In this document: positions 1 to 12,345 of the stretch, in pieces
How positions within the stretch are numbered: position 1 is the first letter of the stretch
Layout of the letters: the number at the start of each line of letters is the position of its first letter
Source: Euonymus europaeus
Taxonomy: Eukaryota; Streptophyta; Magnoliopsida; Celastrales; Celastraceae
Assembly (NCBI GenBank): GCA_963580455.1
Contig: OY756972.1
Coordinates: 7,331,001-7,395,000, forward strand
Direction of reading: 5' to 3'
DNA length: 64,000 nucleotides
Notes under the pieces: model-generated
The model's input: the letters and a program-made list of their open reading frames with translations, nothing else
Database searches by the model: none
Told to the model about the DNA's origin: nothing
Made by a program: the position numbers and the translations under genes

Positions 1-90
1 CGCCGGATTTTTGGTCTGCTGGATGATCGCACTAGTGGCCTAGGACGGTGCAGGAAGGCACCCGTGGCGTGCCCGGATCGGGGCGTCACA
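1..90 (+). mobile_element. 3' end of a gypsy-type LTR, cut by the window edge
   Basis: The first 90 bases end in GGGGCGTCACA. They resemble the end of the LTR piece finishing at 52787, sharing a GACCTAGGACG-like word and a GTGGCG/GTAGCG block before the CA terminus. The solo LTR at 1477-3815 ends the same way on its own strand. I infer a plus-strand LTR whose body lies left of the window, inserted into the Athila-like LTR that begins at 91. Bases 91-95 (GTACT) would be one copy of its target duplication; the other is outside the window. Confidence 0.55.
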
Positions 91-793
91 GTACTTATTA
101 GCTAGGATTTGGTACTTTCTTCTACCGAAACCTCTGTGCATGAATTTGATTCTCGATTAGGCTGATTTAATTTATTGTTCTCTGAATTGATTGTGATTTC
201 CTATTGTTATGTATTCCTGATCAACATCATAATATTTAGGAACTGTTAGTTGAACATATACGGCTGACCATGACCCGGTGTTTGACGAAGTAACAACAAC
301 TTGTTTTGCGATTCAGGTTAGAGAATAATGAACATAACTGATTGGGTGTGAATTAATATCCTAGGTTGTGCTATTGTCGATTTCCACGTGTTGATGCTTA
401 TCTTAGAATGTTCTTAGGAGAGACCAAACCAAGACATCTTTGATAAGAAAAGATCCTGAGCTGGACCAAAGTCAGGATTGTTGCTTAGGGAAATCTAATT
501 AATCGAGCTGGACCAAAGTCTTTCAATTGATGTAGTTAAATTCTTAATTTGTGTAATTGATAATTGATATATGTGCACAAGGTGGAGTTAGATGATTAAG
601 CCAAATCCGAGCTAATTCTCATTAATTGTTGGATTCATAATTTAATTTAATTTTGCACTATTATTTGCTTTTTAATTGGTTTATGCAATAGTCCCTGTGG
701 ATTCGATCCCTATCATTGTTACTGCTCTGCGACCGTACACTTGCGATTGGGTAAAAGCTGTCGAGATTTATTGCGATTATAAATTGTCGACCA
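91..793 (+). mobile_element. Athila-like LTR fragment, plus orientation
   Basis: This stretch reads on the plus strand as a diverged copy of the LTR that lies on the minus strand at 5150-6312. Shared blocks include CCTGATCAACATCATAAT, CGGTGTTTGAC, two 'GGACCAAAGTC' words, TTGCTTAGG and the end block TGGATTCGA...TTGCGATTGGGTAA. Its right end matches the LTR terminus, so it is probably a solo or 3' LTR whose left part was replaced by the element ending at 90. It meets minus-strand protease code at about 793. It holds no coding capacity. Confidence 0.65.
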
Positions 794-794
794 A

Positions 795-1472
795 CATCCT
801 CTAAAATTTCTTGAGGCTTCTTAATGCTACGATCAGCAAATTGTAAAGTGATGGATGTAGGTTGAAGCTCTCCTAAGCTTAGCTTCTCATACACAGAAAA
901 AGGCAGCAAATTAATACTAGCACCAAGGTCTAACAATGTCTTTTCAAAAAAATGATTCCCTACAGTGCAAGGTATAGTGAAACTCCCAGGATCTTTTAAT
1001 TTAGGTGGATGCAAAACAACACTAACCTTTTCAGTCAAAGCTACTTTCTCATGATTAATAAATTTCCTCTTGTTAGTACAAATTTTTTTCAAAAACTTTG
1101 CATATGAAGGAATTTGTTTAATAGCATCAAGGAGTGAAATATTAATCTTTACCTTTCGCAAATTCTCAAAAATATCGAGAGATTTAGAATCAACTTTCAT
1201 TTTAGCAAACCTTTGCGGGAAAGGTGGTGGATCTCTTCCCCAATCCCTTGTAGCATTTGATACACAACTGTAACCTATTTGCACCCCGTCAGCGGCTGGA
1301 CAGTAGTATTTTCCAATAGGTTTTGAATCTCCAACCTTGTTATCAATGATTTTTCCACTTTTCAATGTTGTAACAACTTTCAAATGTTCAACACCGACTG
1401 GATTACTAATTGGCTATGCTGGAAGCTCTCCCTTTCTTCCTTTCACTCAACTCCTTAGCCATTTGACCAACT
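795..1472 (-). pseudogene. Athila-like gag C-terminus and aspartic protease, decayed
   Basis: Reading from 1472 down, the translation continues the gag left at 3820 (VGQMAKEL), passes one stop, and reaches a retropepsin domain. The protease core is visible as a DLGASINLLP motif, where the usual DTGA/DSGA active site is DLGA, followed by LGELQPTSITLQFADRS and the EILEDV segment that follows the flap in Athila proteases. The frame then runs into unrelated LTR sequence at about 793, so the rest of pol is missing. One stop lies in the gag tail (GELPA followed by a stop). This is a retroelement relic, not a host gene. Confidence 0.85.
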
Positions 1473-1476
1473 TGAG

Positions 1477-3815
1477 TGTAACGCCCCGACCCGGAAGGCG
1501 CTACTGTTTAAATCTAGTTCAATATCTAAGATATTAAACCTCCACATTATCATAAAATATTAAATCTTAATTTCTCCAAATGGAATCCAGAAATTTCTAC
1601 CAAAATTTTGGCAGCATCTCCCCGTATATCAGAGAATGCCCACCTGAAATACGCAGCACATACTCAACAAATATATAAGGCCTCCGACCATCACATCACA
1701 AACAACCGCAATCTTAGGCAGGGCCTCAGGCCATCTACAGCATGCATCCGCAACACAAAATAAAACATAATCATCATACATGTATCAACATGCAATATAA
1801 GCATGAGGTTCACATCCAGGTACAAGAGTCCTATCACAAGGCACCCTCCTATTCGTACCAATCACACACCGTCAAGGTGTTCACAACATAACCAACATAC
1901 ACAATCGTCAACTCGCATATATTATATCAAACATAATAAAGAAAGTTAATTCTTTATTCTAACCCAATCCTAGTGTCTCCAGGTGGCACCATATCATCCT
2001 ACCTCCTACAGATCCATAGCGCCGGTATCTGTACCAGTCTCGCCTGTGTGGAAGGAAGAAAATAAAGGGTGAGCAATGGCTCAGTAGGGGCAAAGAAGAT
2101 AACAAAATATAATAGCTGAATTAAAAAGATAGGTCAATGCAGCAACATGTCAAAGATTATGAACCACCATAACAACTACTCGTCAAACTGTGGTCTCATT
2201 TCCTACTGTGAGTCCCAATGGGACAACGCCTCAGCATCCATCCCCACACATCGATATCGGTGAACATTGTCACCATACACGACTCAATAAGAAAACCATG
2301 ACCAATTACAAGACACCCGTCTTGTCCATACTGACTCGGGTTCCCTGAACCGATTCCTCGGAATCTTAGTATATTGCCTCACATGGGAGTCATCCGGTTG
2401 CGACCAAGCCGAGGTTCCACAACCCTCCTCCCATATGACGTTCACACAACCTATGGAAGTCACGAATCCATACTCGCACTTCTATGTGGCTCTAATGCAA
2501 CAATGTCATGCCATGAATTTAATATAGCAATAAACGAATCCTAGTTATATATTTAACTAGCCATGATGCATGAATAAGAACCACACATGCTTGATTTAAG
2601 ACCAAGCAATTAACTGGGAATGCAAACTAACATTTTAAGAAGATTCGAGAATAATCCTAGGTTCGTTTTTCCCTAGGGAGCAAATAGGGAAAAACACAAA
2701 TATGAATAACAATGAAAATTAAATAACGCATTTTCGGATAATAAGAAAGAATCGAAAGATTGGGCTAGAATCCCCTACCTTGAATCCAAGCAAAAGTAGA
2801 AAATCAATAACCCAACCTTATGGTTTCGGTGTTTCCTCAACCTATCAATTTCACGAAACTCAAACTTATTTCATAATTTCCATAACTTAATTCAATGTAC
2901 CAATAACTAATTTCTCAAGAAAAATTAAAGAAATCTTACCTTTTTTCAATACAAGAATTTTTCAATCCTTAACTACGCCCAACCGAGTTCACAACTTCAA
3001 TCTACCCAAGAACCTAGTAATTGACATCATATTTAACCTTTATTGAACATATCCAACTTAAATTTTAGCACTTAAAAATACAAAAATTCAAAACATAAAC
3101 CAACCCTTACATTTCTCTCTCTAAAATTACCAAATCTTTAATCTTGGCCTCCAAGCTTGAGATTCCCAAATCAACAATAAAATCCATACATATAAGTATA
3201 ATCAAGTCCTAATCAAACATACTTAATCATAAATTTCATCTCTTCAACATTCCATAAATATTTCCACGAAAACCTAATTTCTCAATCAAGCAAAAACTTA
3301 CCTCAATTCCAAAATTTCTTGTAGATTCTTGCTTAAAAGTTGTTGGCCACCACAAATCCTCCTAAACCCAAGTTTTATCTTCCCAAAATCACCCTTTTCC
3401 TTCTCTCTTTCTTCTTCCTCACCTCTCGGCTTCTCTCGCTCTCTCATTAATTTGGTGTCAAATATTGAGCTGTTGCTGCACGGTGCAGCAACAGTTCAAT
3501 CCATTTTTTTTAAAAAAAAAAAACAAAGTGGCCATGTGGCCATTTGAGTGGCCCAAAAATGGCCACCGAAAGTGGCCTCATATATATATATATATATATT
3601 ATATATATAGATTATTATATATAGATTATTATTTATACATAATTCACTTTTATTGATTTCTTTTTATACAATAGTAAATTCATCCCCCAATCAAATTTTC
3701 CAATCATTATTTAGTATTTTCAACTCAAACTTTCAATTTAATTATTATTATTTTTTATATATTTTTTATTAGTATTATTATTATTTTTTTGGCATTTTCG
3801 GGTCAGGGTATTACA
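1477..3815 (-). mobile_element. Solo LTR inserted in Athila-like gag
   Basis: The segment begins TGTAACGCCCCGACCC and ends GGGTCAGGGTATTACA, near-inverted termini of TG...CA type. TGAG lies directly before it (1473-1476) and directly after it (3816-3819). Removing the segment plus one TGAG rejoins the minus-strand gag frame exactly (KLETQ / VGQMAKEL). No gag or pol motif appears inside, so a solo LTR is the simplest reading. On its own strand it starts at 3815. A 5-bp duplication is usual for gypsy elements; only 4 bp match here, or 5 (TGAGT) if the first T is shared. It contains an (AT)n run near 3579-3600 and an 11-bp hairpin at 3470-3494. Confidence 0.85.
3470..3494. repeat. Perfect 11-bp inverted repeat with 3-base loop
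   Basis: CTGTTGCTGCA and its exact complement TGCAGCAACAG flank CGG inside the solo LTR. Such hairpins can act in LTR transcription or can be chance; nothing else indicates function. Confidence 0.5.
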
Positions 3816-3819
3816 TGAG

Positions 3820-5091
3820 TCTCCAACTTTTGTATTGCTTGAGTAGTTTGCTGCATAAATTGAATCATGGAGATCTCCAAGTCACTTTTCTTGGCTGGCT
3901 GAGCAGCTGGAACTTGTGCACTATTAATGGGCTGGTCATTTTTCCAAGAAAAATTCGGATGGTTTTACCAAGGATATTGCTGATTCCTTTGGTTAAAATT
4001 CGATTGGCCCATATAATTCGCTTCTTCATTCTCTGTCATAGCTGTCAACAGACATGCCTCAATAGCATGGTCTTGGTATGAATATATTCCACACAAAATA
4101 GCTGGTTGTGATACCATAGATCGGCCTACAGTATTGATCCCTCTCATAGTATCAACTAGGAGATCAATCTTTCTTGTCAAATTGCCAATCTCAGCTTGTA
4201 CCATTGTGTCAGAACTCACCTCATACACTCCTTGCCTTTTAGATGAACTTTTAGTCCGAGTAGAAAATTGTTAAGAATCCTCACTCAAATCCTCAAACAA
4301 TTCCATAGCCTTCTCACTACTTCTCCTCATCAAAACTCCATTGCATGCTGAATCCACCTTCATCATATTTTCCTCATTCAACGCTTCATAAAAATGCAAC
4401 ATAATGTCATCTTTGTGAAAATTTTTAGTTGGGCAAAGAACTAAATGGATCTTGAAATCCTTCCAAGCTTCATAGAATAAATCTCCATCCTTTTGTTGAA
4501 AATTTTGAATCTCTCTCATGAGTTGCTTGGTTCTATGAGTTGGAAAGAATTCTCTTAAAAATTTTGTAGCCATTTGTTCCTATGTTCCAATGGAACCCAC
4601 TTCAATGGAGTTATACCACATCTTAGCTCCTCATCTCAGGGTGAATGGAAACAACATAAGCTTCAAATTATCAGGTGTAATTCCAGTCATGTTTTGTGTT
4701 TGGAACAAATCAGTTAAGTCTTTCAAGTGTTGGTGAGGATCTTCATCAAACCGCCCTTCATGCTGAAAGTGGCCCCTCTGTTAGGCTGAAAAGCGATGCA
4801 AGATGGCTGGGCAATATTGCATGGAATGTATCGATTCATCGTAGGAACCCTCTCATTACCCGTATCTCCAACTTCAACAATCTGATCATTCTCAGCAGCC
4901 ATGTTCCTTCGTCGCAATGTTCTCATTGATATCTCAATTTCAGGATCGAATTCTTCTAGCTCACTGTGTTGCGAGCAAGTAGTGATCATGCACCTTGAAG
5001 AAACAAGAGACTCCCTGTGAAACAATTGAATAACAACGTAAGTTTGAGTAGCACTCATAGAACAAGTAAGTAAATAAATAAAAGTTATCAC
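3820..5091 (-). pseudogene. Athila-like gag, decayed
   Basis: Several minus-strand frames read continuously as one gag. An N-terminal segment contains DPEIEISMRTLRRRN (5091-4723). A frameshift leads to the capsid-like core with MATKFLREFFPTHRTKQL and FYEALNEENMMKVDSACNG (4573-4271). A degenerate cysteine-knuckle area follows, and the tail ends KLETQ at 3820. The order and motifs fit the plant Athila gag core (family knowledge). It lies directly downstream of the primer-binding site at 5121-5139. At least two frameshifts or stops (near 4720 and 4270) break it. The code resumes at 1472 beyond the solo LTR. Confidence 0.8.
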
Positions 5092-5120
5092 TAAACAATT
5101 AAGCAGAGATAAAGTTAATA

Positions 5121-5139
5121 GTCTCCGGCAACGGCACCA
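5121..5139 (-). promoter_or_regulatory. Primer-binding site, tRNA-Asp type
   Basis: On the minus strand the bases read TGGTGCCGTTGCCGGAGAC, eleven bases after the LTR terminus. Athila elements use TGGCGCCGTTGCCGGGGA, complementary to the 3' end of tRNA-Asp. This copy differs at a few positions. Confidence 0.75.
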
Positions 5140-5149
5140 AAAACTTGGT

Positions 5150-6312
5150 TGATATAAAATATCACAAGTAAACCTGTAATATCAAATACTGTCGGGCCTT
5201 ACCCAATCGTAAGTGTATGTGTCATGGGACAGTATAAAAGAGAGCGGGGTCGAATCCGCAAGGACTATAACAACTACCAATCAAGCAAGATAACAATAAC
5301 GAAAACAAATCGTTTAAAATTCAAATCTTGAATACTTAAAAGAAACTCAATTAAACACTTAATAAATTAAATTGGAGAGATCTAGCCTAGATTGGTGTTT
5401 TTCTTCTACTATCACTTACCCACACAACTTTATATGCAATCACACAGTTTAAAGGTTTACTGATGCCAATCAGAAGACTTTGGTCCGGCTCCCCTAATTA
5501 TGACTTTCCTAAGCAACGACTTTGGCTTTGGTCAAGCATAAAATCTTTTCTTACCATAGGGGTCATGTTTGGTGTACCCTAAGAATTTCCTAAGACAAGC
5601 ATATAAACGAGAAAGTCGACAATTGCACAACCTTAAGCATTGGTGTACCAGCTAATTAATTGTGTTCATAATTCTCAAATCTGTATCCTATACAGATTTC
5701 TGTTACTTTGTCAAACACCGAATATGGGTCAACCGAAGGTGCTCAACTAACAATTCTTATCATTATGATGTTGATCAGGCAAGCATAATAATAAGAAATC
5801 AACAATAAATTCAGAGAATCAATGAATTAAACCTGGTGTAATTGTCAATCAATTTGTGCAACAAGTTGTAGTAGAAGAAACTAACCAAATCCAAACTAAA
5901 TAGAAATTTAGTTACACATGTTCATGATTAAATTTCATAAATAAACCAAAAATCCAATTGGGGCAGATTGGTGATGCTTGATTGCGCTCGAATTCCTCTT
6001 CCCTGCGTCTCCTCTATGGTTCTGGAGTTCTCTGCCTTCAAAAAGTGGTCTTTTGGGTCAATTTTCCAGCTATTAGAAACCTTAAGTGCAACATTAGCAT
6101 CCTAAATTATGAAACTGGCCCGCTCAAAGTCGTGCCCGCAAACAGATCGCACTTAAGCTGCAGTTTCTGCCCAGAAAATTCTTTATTCCTTCGCTTTGCA
6201 TTCATCTTCCACCTGTTCAACTTAAACACCATTTGGGTGGTATTCTGAACTTGAAACATATCAGAACATACTCTTAAAGATTATAATTATAGGTACAATT
6301 TGGCACCTATCA
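5150..6312 (-). mobile_element. 5' LTR of the Athila-like element
   Basis: On the minus strand the LTR runs from TGATAGGTGCCA (at 6312) to TTTATATCA (at 5150), 1163 bp with TGATA/TATCA inverted ends. The primer-binding site follows. It is homologous to the plus-strand piece at 91-793. Bases 6313-6317 (ATTCC) would be the target duplication; the partner site at the 3' end of the element is lost. It was inserted into the Tat/Ogre-like gag that continues at 6313. Confidence 0.8.
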
Positions 6313-6744
6313 ATTCCCATGGTACTCACAAGTCATATCAGTTTTGTACCAAAAGGGTAAGGTGGGTTGAAGAGTACTCCCAAAACTAGAGCGACACGCC
6401 CCTGTCCTCTTAATCAAGGCAAAACATTCAGCGTAGGTCATGGTAATTTGGTCGAATTATTCATTTGGTCTTGTTGGCTTGAAGTTTTCGACGGGGAAGT
6501 TATTACGAGGATTTTGGTAGTTAGGATTGGGTGCCCTTTGCTAATAGGGAGGGTGATACGGGGCACAGTACGGTGTTTGATGAGGTAGAAAGGTGGAGAT
6601 GGGTTATATGGTGTTGGCTAGAGTTTGTATAATGGAGGCGCATATGAAGGGTAGTTAGCTTGAGGGCTTTGAGAGGTGACAACATGTACTTCAGGCTTTT
6701 TTGCTTTGAGAACTTTCCCTAATTGTGTTGTTTCTTGATAGTTA
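6313..6744 (-). pseudogene. Tat/Ogre-like gag, C-terminal part
   Basis: The minus strand translates to a proline- and tyrosine-rich gag tail with the motif MTYAECFALI, then TLQPTLPFWYKTDMTCEYHG. These correspond to the 'F(T/D)PLPMSY...' and 'YHxGxxGH' knuckle area of Ogre/Tat gags (family knowledge). The C-terminus is cut at 6313 by the Athila-like LTR. The upstream part continues at 8914 beyond the solo LTR. Stops are present. Confidence 0.65.
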
Positions 6745-7963
6745 TGTAACACCCTGACCTAAATTATCGTGAAAATTTCAAGAGATTTGGATGAACACAT
6801 TTTACTTGGAAATTAGGATCGATTTAGATAAAAATCTAAATGGAGTCAAAGTAATTTTAATAAATTATATCAAAAAAATAGAATTGAAGAATACAAGAAT
6901 CGCTAAAAATGGAGTTGAGGTGAACTTACTATGAATTATAGAAATTAAATAAATAAATAAAAATATATCATAATAAATAGATAACAGTAAAATTGTAAGT
7001 GCATAGGGATATTTAATATAATTGAGTAGTAAAGTTAGGGACAGAGTTGTCAAATGGCCTAAAACCAAATTAAGAAAATGAAATTAATATAAAATATAAA
7101 GAATATGGCACGGGAACCAAGGAACCCTAGGTTCCAAACCAGGTTACGGTCATCAATGGTGAAGGCGGCGACAGAACCGGCCTTTCTGTAAATCGAGACG
7201 AATGAATCTGGTTGCACGAGTGGGAGGCGAAGGAGAAGAGGAGTTCAACGGTAGTGGTTTCGGATCGAGCGGCCGGCGAATGGGCGGCCAACGAAGGAGG
7301 AAGAGAAGCTTGCGGCGGAAAACGTTGGCACCGAAAAATCACGGTGCTCCAACCACCGTTCAGGTAGATATGACCGTCGATATACTCACCGGTTCATTCT
7401 TTACTGAATCCAAGCCACCGTGGACTCCACCGCCTCTGGATCGGCGGTGACTCGAGTATAGGGACGCACGGGTCTGTTGACCCACGTGACTGAGGGGAAG
7501 AGATACAAATGGGTCGACCCGACCCGGTTGACTGGAGCACCCTCCTGTGTGTTGACCGTTGACCAAACAAAAAGAAATTAAATTGATAAATTGTGTAAAT
7601 TAATGAAAATAAAGAGTAAATAAGATGCTAATGGAGAGGGGTATTGATATGGATTTCAAGGACAATTTTCAATAGGTGAAGTGTTTGGATTACGGGAGGA
7701 AACTAAGCTAAGTATTACTCACCTGTGTCACGGAATTGTATGCTGAATGATTGTTAATTTTACAATTTATGTATTTGTCTGGGTATGTATATGTATAAGT
7801 GTATGTGTATATATATATAAATATATGTATGTTAGTATGATTATTTTGCTGTAATGAGATTGATATTGTTATAATAATAGTTGTATGGACTCTGTTGATT
7901 GTAGACATCAATTTGTTTGCGGTGATTTTGGTACTAGTTGATTGTGAACTGTCATGTGATGAA

Positions 7964-8003
<40 letters not shown>

Positions 8004-8913
8004 GAGGCTGAACTGACGATGATGAGTTATCTGTGAATGGTAAATTGTTATGTGATGATATTTAGATATGACAGTTAATGGTTGTATTGCATGAGGCATA
8101 AAACATCATGGCATACATGACACATGCATTTAAGGAAAAAGGAAAAATGTTTTTATGAACCGGGTACTACTGCTACAGGGAGGGTATACTGGAAAAGTTA
8201 ACGTTGAGGTTTATTGGAAATGGAATTGGTACGGGAAATGCAAATGGAAATGTATTCTGACTGAAAAGTGTTCTTTGGTAGAATACTTAATATAAGGAAA
8301 AATCCCGACCGGTTTCCGTGTAGCAGTGTATCTAGGTTAAGGGCCCGAGTACTGGAAAATGATTTAAATGGCTGACTGTCTTCTAATGATGATGTTCATG
8401 TGCATTCATGCATAAGTATTACTTACTGGGCCTCGGCTCACTATGTTCTGTGATACAGGTACGGAATTCTTTGATGATGTTGCTGACATAGGAGTTGATG
8501 GCGCCGCGGATCCACGAAAATGATGCTCATGTGCGGAAGTTAGGTTTTGATGGTCTACGATAGGAATATTAAATTTTATCTAAACTTTAGGGTTGTTGAT
8601 AGTGTTCCAGATTATTGTGATCAAACAAAAGTTCACAAAATGAGGTCAAGAAATATGCCTTGCACGTTATTGATTTAATTACCATTATGATGTTATGATT
8701 ATTAAATGCGCATCGGAATTATGATACTTGATTTGAGCTATTTAATGAGTTTAGTTAATTAGAGATAGATGATGCTTAGCTAACTTTATTTTATCATTAA
8801 TTGGGTTCTTTCTATATATAGAAATAGGTACTGGTGATGGACTGAGATGTAATATAGGTAACGTTCCGGACTACGAGCCTGAGAATTAGGGTTTCGTGAG
8901 ACGGGGCGTTACA
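6745..8913 (+). mobile_element. Solo LTR with perfect 5-bp target duplication
   Basis: The 2169-bp segment starts TGTAACACCCTGACC and ends GACGGGGCGTTACA. AGTTA flanks it on both sides (6740-6744 and 8914-8918), and the disrupted gag resumes across it. It resembles the LTR at 59494-61116 in its terminal third: a TGCATTCATGCATAA block, a GGCTCA block, and GCGGATCC followed by a GATG(C/T)TCATGTGC block. It therefore belongs to the same or a close Tekay-like family, here in plus orientation. Inside are a GC-rich patch at about 7130-7550 with short open frames that I do not consider genes, and the microsatellite at 7963-8003. Confidence 0.88.
7963..8003. repeat. (CT)n(AT)n compound microsatellite
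   Basis: About ten CT units are followed by about ten TA units within the solo LTR. Confidence 0.95.
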
Positions 8914-9960
8914 AGTTACCTATCTTTCTACATTTTTTCCAGACTTCTCTCTAAGTCAGCCCTAGCTTGTATCAAATCAATCAAATCATTTTGGCCTACA
9001 CCAACTAGAAATAGAGGATATGGATATGAAAGTGTCTCTCGGAATAATCTAATGAGCTCTTTGTCAGGTATATCAAGGACTACTTAAGATGCTAGATCTT
9101 TCCACCTTATAGCATATTCTCTAAATCCTTCTCCATCTTTTAGAACTGTACCTTGTAGGTCAAATTTGGTAGGTGTTATGTCTTGATTGTGTTTTTATTT
9201 GGCCATAAAAGATTCTGCAAGATCTTTCCACGTGTTAACCTTTGCTGGGTTCAGATTTTTAAACCATTTCCTAGACGCATCATCTAGACTATCTTGGATG
9301 CAATGAATGAGCAACTTCTCTTTCTCAATATATGAAGACATGCGTCGACGTTACATGGTGAGGTGATCTAGTGACATTATCTTTCCATCAAAGAGTTAGA
9401 AACTAGTTTGTTTGAACTTTTCAAGCATCTCCAAATGTTTCACCAAGAAAAGACTTTGTGGATCTAATAATTTGGATGATTTAAACCCTTCAACAAAACT
9501 TAGTTTTCCTTTCAATCTTTTTGCCTGCCTCCAACTAATTTTTTGCTTCATGTGTCACAGTTTTCTTTTCCCAACTTCCTTATTCCCAAAAGTCAAACCC
9601 AAACATGGGAGAGGTGGTTCTTGGTGATATATTTCATTATAATGGTATGTTGGGTTAAGTAGATTTCTAGTTGGTGTAAGATTTTGTGGTCCCCAAGAGC
9701 AATTAGGTATGGCATCAGTTTATGCGAACTACTCCTAAACAACCACTGTGACACTTAAGGTTGTTTCATGAGGCTTCTTAAAAAAACCAGATTCTTCCAT
9801 CGATTGCTTTCCTTTTCTTGCCAACTGCTCAGTCAAAGATTCTATTGTCCTCACCATTTCAGCAGATTCCTGCTCATGCACCAATATGTTCTACTCCATC
9901 TGCTCTATTCGCTCCCACATATGTTGTATCTTTTGATTTACTTCTTCCATACCTCTTGAC
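8914..9960 (-). pseudogene. Tat/Ogre-like gag, N-terminal and core part
   Basis: From about 9960 down, the minus strand gives a coiled start (MEEVNQKIQHMWERIEQMEE), then a degraded stretch. The capsid core follows, with FDGKIMSLDHLTM, KEKLLIHCIQDSLDDASRKW, TWKDLAESFMAK, DITPTKFDLQGTVLKDGEGF and REYAIRWKDLAS. These are hallmark blocks of Tat/Ogre gag. Many stops and frameshifts show it is dead. It continues at 6744 after the solo LTR. Confidence 0.8.
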
Positions 9961-12345
9961 CTTAAGTGGGTATGATGTGCAGATGATGAATGTTATGATG
10001 CTCAATCGTGCTATCTATGTTTCTTTATGTTCAATTAAAACAAACACAATAGTTCATTTATTTTTCCTTTGAAACATGCTTGTGTGTGTACAAATCCTAT
10101 TTAAATCTTTGCAATTTTAAAAATAATAAAAATAGAAATCATTTCATTTAAAATGTTGCCAATCAACTGATTACATCTCTTCCTCATCACTTATTTCAAC
10201 TACATTAGAATTTGTAGATTGTGTCTTAATTATTTGTTCTCTAAACATACACAAATCCCGATGAAGATCTGCTAAGAATCAGAAGACTCCAGCCAGTTCT
10301 GGTGTTTTCAATGTTTGATCCATCCTCAAATTCTGCATATACTTTTTTTAATTGTGAGCTCATTCTAAAAAATTCATTGCTCTACTCATTTTCATCCTGA
10401 TCTTGTCATTAGTGTTTTGCTGTCTTTCATAGAGTGCATACCACTTGTCATACAGAAAGCTATTCTATTGGTTCAATTCCTCTATTTATACCTCTTTTGT
10501 CGAATTAAATCATCTTTCTTCTCGGATCTATTAATTTTTAGCAAAAGCGCACTTCATCTGCCTTCTCAGGTGCTAATTTCAACAACATTCCTATTCAATT
10601 GTGTAGTCTTATCGAACATGTCCTTCTTTGTGTCGTAATTCATCTCCCCCAACGTCATAATTGTCTCATTTAGTTGACTCATCTAATTATGTGCTTCTTG
10701 AAGATTTCTTTGCATTCTCGACACTTTTTCTTGTAACTTCATTTTCTTGTTCTTTACCTATTTTGTTTTCATCTTACTAAACTTCCCCTTCTACTTCCTA
10801 TATTTTTCTATCATAGCTTCCAACATCTTCCATACTACCTTTGCCTTTTTTTTTCAGAGAGTCCTAATGGTCCTCTAACCATTTCATCAACTTGGATATG
10901 TCTTTTAATTTTGAACTGCCTTGAACATCTTGTACCTTACCATCCACTGTTGTCTTCGAAACAAAATCTGTGTAGGAGGCTCCTTCTCCTGCTCCTTCTT
11001 CTTCTTCACTGAGTCCCTAAAGTATTACTTCTTCCTTTTTGGGCGAGCTTCCCCTTCTTTTTACTATTTTCAATCATTTTCCCCTTTTGTATGTTGCTTC
11101 TTTTGTTTTGCTCTCTTTATATGCCATGACTCATATTAAGCTTTTCCACGAATAGTCCAACTTTATTTCTTAACTCCTTGGGGGTTACTCCAGGTTTCCA
11201 ACACTCATCGTATTATACCCATTGTCTCTTCATCCTCAAAAGTGAATTCAAATTCTTTCAAGCCATGAGTCACGGCTCTATAAGGATTTCCACTTATTTG
11301 ACGGAGGAACATTGTTGATGCTTGACTAGTAATTCCCCAAGGGCCTATGAGAGGAACGCAATTGAAATCACCGCTCTTATACAGCAGCCCATCTGTATAT
11401 CCCACAAAGCCTTCATGTATACTTTTGTGTCGTCCAACTGATCAAAGAAGCAACTCCATCTTTCAACGGAAGGACTTTGTGGTTGTATTCCGACTTTCTC
11501 AAATTCCTTTATAGGATCATTCAATTGGCAATCATATTTTTGAAATTTAACAAAATGAGCCCCAACCATTTTATCATATTTCAAGTGACCGATAAGCTAG
11601 ATTTCTAGCACCTGTGCACACCAAACACATTTTCCTTCCAAAAAAATATGGCAGTGATTTGGGGAGTGAAATGTTTCACACAGCATGGCAGGTACTAGAG
11701 TCACTTGATATCTAACATCATCAACCATCTTGATCATACCTTGTCTATATATCCACTTGCACGTGGTAAAATCACAGTTTCGTACACATTTATTGCAAAA
11801 GCAAAATGTAAATTATCCTTGGCAAATGTCATCACTATTGTTGCTGAAAAAGTCCATCTCGTATCTTGCATATTCCTCAAATCTTTGTTTTTTCCACAGG
11901 TTCTCCTAAAAGTTTGGAAATAACCGCCTTTACATAAACCTTCTTCCCTGGATTGTAATTCTTTTTTGTATGCATGGTGTACCCTAAAATATTAGCATAT
12001 TCCTCAATCAGTGATGATAAATCAATCGACCCAAAAATGAAACAATGGTACGCGAGGTCCTAGTGATGTATAGCTGTTTGGAGAAGAGTCACTGGTGTCT
12101 AAACAATCAATAGACAATTGATCCATCCATATGTACTCCTAAAATCTTTTTTTTGCTCCCACATCCTGGTTTCTTCTGAACTCATATAAGGCTCCTGATG
12201 CTTGAGTTAGAAACGAAACATTTTTCACAAGCATTAATGACTGATCTTCCTTTAAATTGTCTCCCATTCCTCCTCTAATTTCTCTAACTCATCTATGATT
12301 TCTTGAGCATCTCCTAATATCAATACATTGGTCCCTATAGGCATG
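9961..12345 (-). pseudogene. Tat/Ogre ORF1-like protein, decayed
   Basis: Ogre-type elements carry an extra ORF before gag. Reading from 12345 down, recognisable pieces are CFIFGSIDLSSLIEEYANIL (about 12050), then GLLYKSGDFNCVPLIGPWGI and the QASTMFLRQISGNPYRAVTH segment (11405-11205). A lysine- and glutamine-rich, probably coiled-coil tail with a KADEVRFC segment follows down to about 10200. Short open pieces are at 11584-11345 and 11405-11205. The order primer site, ORF1, gag on one strand supports a single element. Bases 9961-10190 are an AT-rich spacer. The function of ORF1 in live elements is not known to me. Confidence 0.7.

Noticed and set aside
7127..7566. GC-rich open frames on both strands
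   Set aside because: They lie inside a solo LTR with defined ends and show no protein motif; LTR promoter-proximal regions often have such composition.
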